Source: Nothopassalora personata
Lineage: Eukaryota; Ascomycota; Dothideomycetes; Mycosphaerellales; Mycosphaerellaceae
DNA: 64,000 nucleotides
Direction: 5' to 3'
Assembly: GCA_033816765.1 (NCBI GenBank)
Contig: CM066299.1
Coordinates: 434,001 to 498,000 of the forward strand
Both the position numbers and the translations under genes were made by a program. The notes beneath the pieces were generated by a model. The model saw only the letters and a list, made by a program, of their open reading frames with translations. It did no database searches and was not told the DNA's origin. Position 1 is the stretch's first letter. Each line of letters opens with the position of its first letter. This document shows positions 61,807-64,000 of this stretch, one piece after another.

Positions 61807-64000
61807 GATTTGCTAAAGCCGGGTTTGACAAAATCAGTGAGGTTCTCGCACTATCTCGGAGAAACCTCGGACTTTGATTTGCCGGTCCCGGGACCGGTAA
61901 ATAGCTATAGTGAGGAAAACGGATACGACCACGACACGACGCATCTGCAGGAACCCGGCAAGGCTCTAACGCCTAGCAACCATTCAGCTCACTTATTGGG
62001 ATTGCTTAGGACTGCTGTAGCAAAGGAACGAGTTGCAGAAATTGGAACAGGCGCGTTTGAGGGAGATTCTATTGCTAACGTTTATTCAGTTCAAGGGGAC
62101 TGGCCCTCCGAGATCCTGAGACAATCTGCATTGAATGCTCAGGCACGGAAGCAACAAGCAGGCCTACATATAGCTAACATTAGGATGCCGCAGGTCTTCA
62201 CGATGTACAAGCGTAAGGCGGACAAGAAAAAGCCAGTGGACGCGAGCGTTCACGAACGCCCAGAATCACGAGTTGAGGGAGATATGGAATGGAAGCGCAG
62301 GGCACTGTACCTGGAATCCAAGATGCCTGAAGGACAAGGTCCGTTTGATGGGAAGTACTTGACTAAGAAATTCTCAAGTATTGAGCGAGGTAGCCGGATC
62401 ACTCCAGAACGACTTACCTCAATCAAGGTTGGCATCAAGCTATTGCCAATGGAAAGGGCCTTATTCGATGAGATGCTCTACAACCGGGAGGCAGTCCTCG
62501 CTTGGGATTTCAGTCACATGAGGCAAATTAGGCACGACGTCGTGCCACCTCAGAAGATTAACACGGTCCCTCATAGGCCATGGCAGGCACGCCCTATCCG
62601 GTTGCACCCAAGTCTTAGGGCAATTGTTGAGCGCATGATTAGAGCCCGGATCAAGAATAACATCCTAGAATACTCACAAGGGGCTTATTCCAATAGCTGG
62701 TTCCTGGTCGCAAAGAAGGTTGATGCCTCTGGAAGCGATGTGCCATATCGGTTGATCAACTCAGCTGTGCTCCTGAATGAGGTTACTATGCGCGATGCTA
62801 ACATTCCACCGGACACGGATAGCTTCTCAGAGGATTTTGCCGGGTGCCGAGTCGCTTCACTTGTGGACCTGTTTTCAGGTTATGATCAGATTACTTTGGA
62901 TGAGTCCTGCCGGGACTTAACAGCCTTCATGACCCCTCTTGGCCTAGTACGCAACACGACTCTGCCTCAAGGAGCTACCAATTCAGTTGCTCAGTTCGTG
63001 CGTGCGGTAACAAAGATTCTGCTTGATCATATCTCGCATCGAGCGAAGCCGTTTCTCGATGACATCGGTATTAAGGGACCAACTGAGGACTATGGGAATG
63101 CCGAACTAGAGCCTGGGTTGAGAAAATGGGTCGTTGAGCACATCGTTTCCCTGGATCTGGTTCTTGCTGACCTGGAAAGAGCTGGTGCGGTAGTTGCTGG
63201 AGGCAAATCCCAATGGTTATACGAAAAGCTCAAGATTGTTGGGTACGTTACTGGCCCGGATGGTCGCTATCCTGACCCAAAGGTTGTGGCCAAGATCCTG
63301 GATTGGCCTACGCCTACCTGTATCAAGGAGGTCCGCACCTATGTGGGGCTGTGTGTGTACTTCCGGATATGGATTCCCTGGTTCGTTATCATCGCTCGAC
63401 CAATGTACAAACTGCTGAAGAAGGACGCCGAGTTCACCTGGACAGAAAATGAGCAGTTCTCAAAAGAAGAGGTTGCTAGGTACCTTGTGCAGGCTCCAGC
63501 CTTAGTTACCCTCTGCTACTCACCTGGTGCTGGGTCCATCTTTGTCTCAGTTGATGCTAGCGGCACTGGATGGGGATGTATCGTTTCTCAAGAATCAATG
63601 GACAGTACCCGACGGCGTCACCCGGTGCGGTATGAGAGTGGAATCTGGAGCGCGTCAGAATCCAGATATGATGCTGGGAAGCGGGAATGCCTTGGGGTCC
63701 TTAAGGGGCTTAAGAAGATCCAGAGATATATCACTGGCGTTGATTTTGTCCTTGAGGTTGATGCCAAGACACTTGTATGGCAGCTTAACCGGCCGGCTTC
63801 GGACCTGCCAAACTCGGCAATGGCCCGGTGGGTCGCATGGATCAGGTTGTTCACGTTCGAGGTAAAGCACGTTGCGGGGACTAGACACACTGGCCCAGAT
63901 GCCCTGTCTCGAAGGCCCTCTACACCTCAAGAACCCAGGAAAGCTGACGAAGACGAAGTCGACCAGATGATTGATGATAAGCTGTTCAGGTACCCGGAGC
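61765..64000 (+). CDS. pol: Gypsy-B Pol (RT, RNase H), runs off the window
   Basis: In the -1 frame from the slip site I read 745 codons without a stop to the window edge; the first ATG is 62185. The N-terminal 140 residues include LPVPGPVN, encoded by the palindrome. RT has VASLVDLFSGYDQI near 62860, LPQGATNS near 62965 and FLDDIGI at 63052-63072, where most Ty3 elements have YLDD. An RT-connection segment follows. RNase H has SVDASGTGWG near 63550, ESRYDAGKRECLG near 63660, EVDAKTLVWQ near 63755 and TGPDALSRR near 63890. Integrase and the stop must lie beyond 64000, as copy 1 (40501-44330) also indicates. Confidence 0.92.
61882..61897 (+). repeat. Gypsy-B 16-bp palindrome at the pol start
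   Basis: CCGGTCCCGGGACCGG, with the inverted flank ATTTG..TAAAT. The same module is in the LTR and between pol and ORF3; here it is also coding. Confidence 0.8.

Overview
The window looks like a transposon-only heterochromatic block from a filamentous ascomycete. I see no host gene. It holds layered LTR retrotransposons in two states. Old copies are full of C-to-T and G-to-A changes, mostly CpA to TpA on both strands, which turn CAG, CAA and TGG codons into stops. This is the signature of repeat-induced point mutation (RIP). Young copies keep long open frames and identical or nearly identical LTRs. The ascomycete assignment rests on RIP, on the chromodomain Ty3 element and on a Gal4-like zinc-cluster motif; the species cannot be named from the sequence.

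Layout. 1-932: end of a RIPped Ty1/copia element (Copia-1). 1461-19742: a RIPped minus-strand Ty3 element (Gypsy-A) split by a young copia-type element without reverse transcriptase (4117-7592), a solo LTR (8784-9218) and a complete young chromodomain Ty3 element, Gypsy-1 (11537-18912). 19743-22419: RIPped plus-strand Ty3 fragment (Gypsy-C copy 1) with two solo LTRs. 22420-48214: remains of a very large minus-strand Ty3 element (Gypsy-B copy 1) with gag, pol and an unexplained third frame. It is interrupted by a full-length RIPped Copia-1 (22981-29008), a solo LTR (29468-29838), a full-length RIPped Gypsy-C (29934-37168) and a solo LTR (45015-45363). 48215-51061: plus-strand fragment of Gypsy-B. 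51062-58272: RIPped plus-strand Ty3 element (Gypsy-D), interrupted by a young non-autonomous element (54236-56683). 58273-64000: a young Gypsy-B copy with open gag and pol, running off the window.

Main points. (1) Both intact Ty3 elements join gag to pol in the -1 frame at a G GGA AAY heptamer, followed after 5 nt by a hairpin. The pol frame of the young Gypsy-B is open from the shift site to the window edge. (2) Three Ty3-type families carry just inside the 5' LTR an 8-9 nt site complementary to the predicted 5' end of their own RNA. The paired word differs by family, but the RNA copy always ends CAA followed by CTC, which suggests Tf1-like self-priming. (3) Related LTRs share their R-U5 half but carry, just upstream of the TATA-like site, dense clusters of a short word that differs in each lineage. 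(4) The non-autonomous element at 54236 encodes a gag and, antisense, a protein with a Zn2Cys6 spacing followed by a predicted coiled coil; a RIPped relative lies antisense at the 3' end of Gypsy-A. (5) A 16-bp palindrome recurs in the Gypsy-B LTR, at the gag-pol junction and between pol and the third frame. (6) Two inverted Gypsy-B copies appear identical, RIP mutations included, over about 2.15 kb, but differ outside it.
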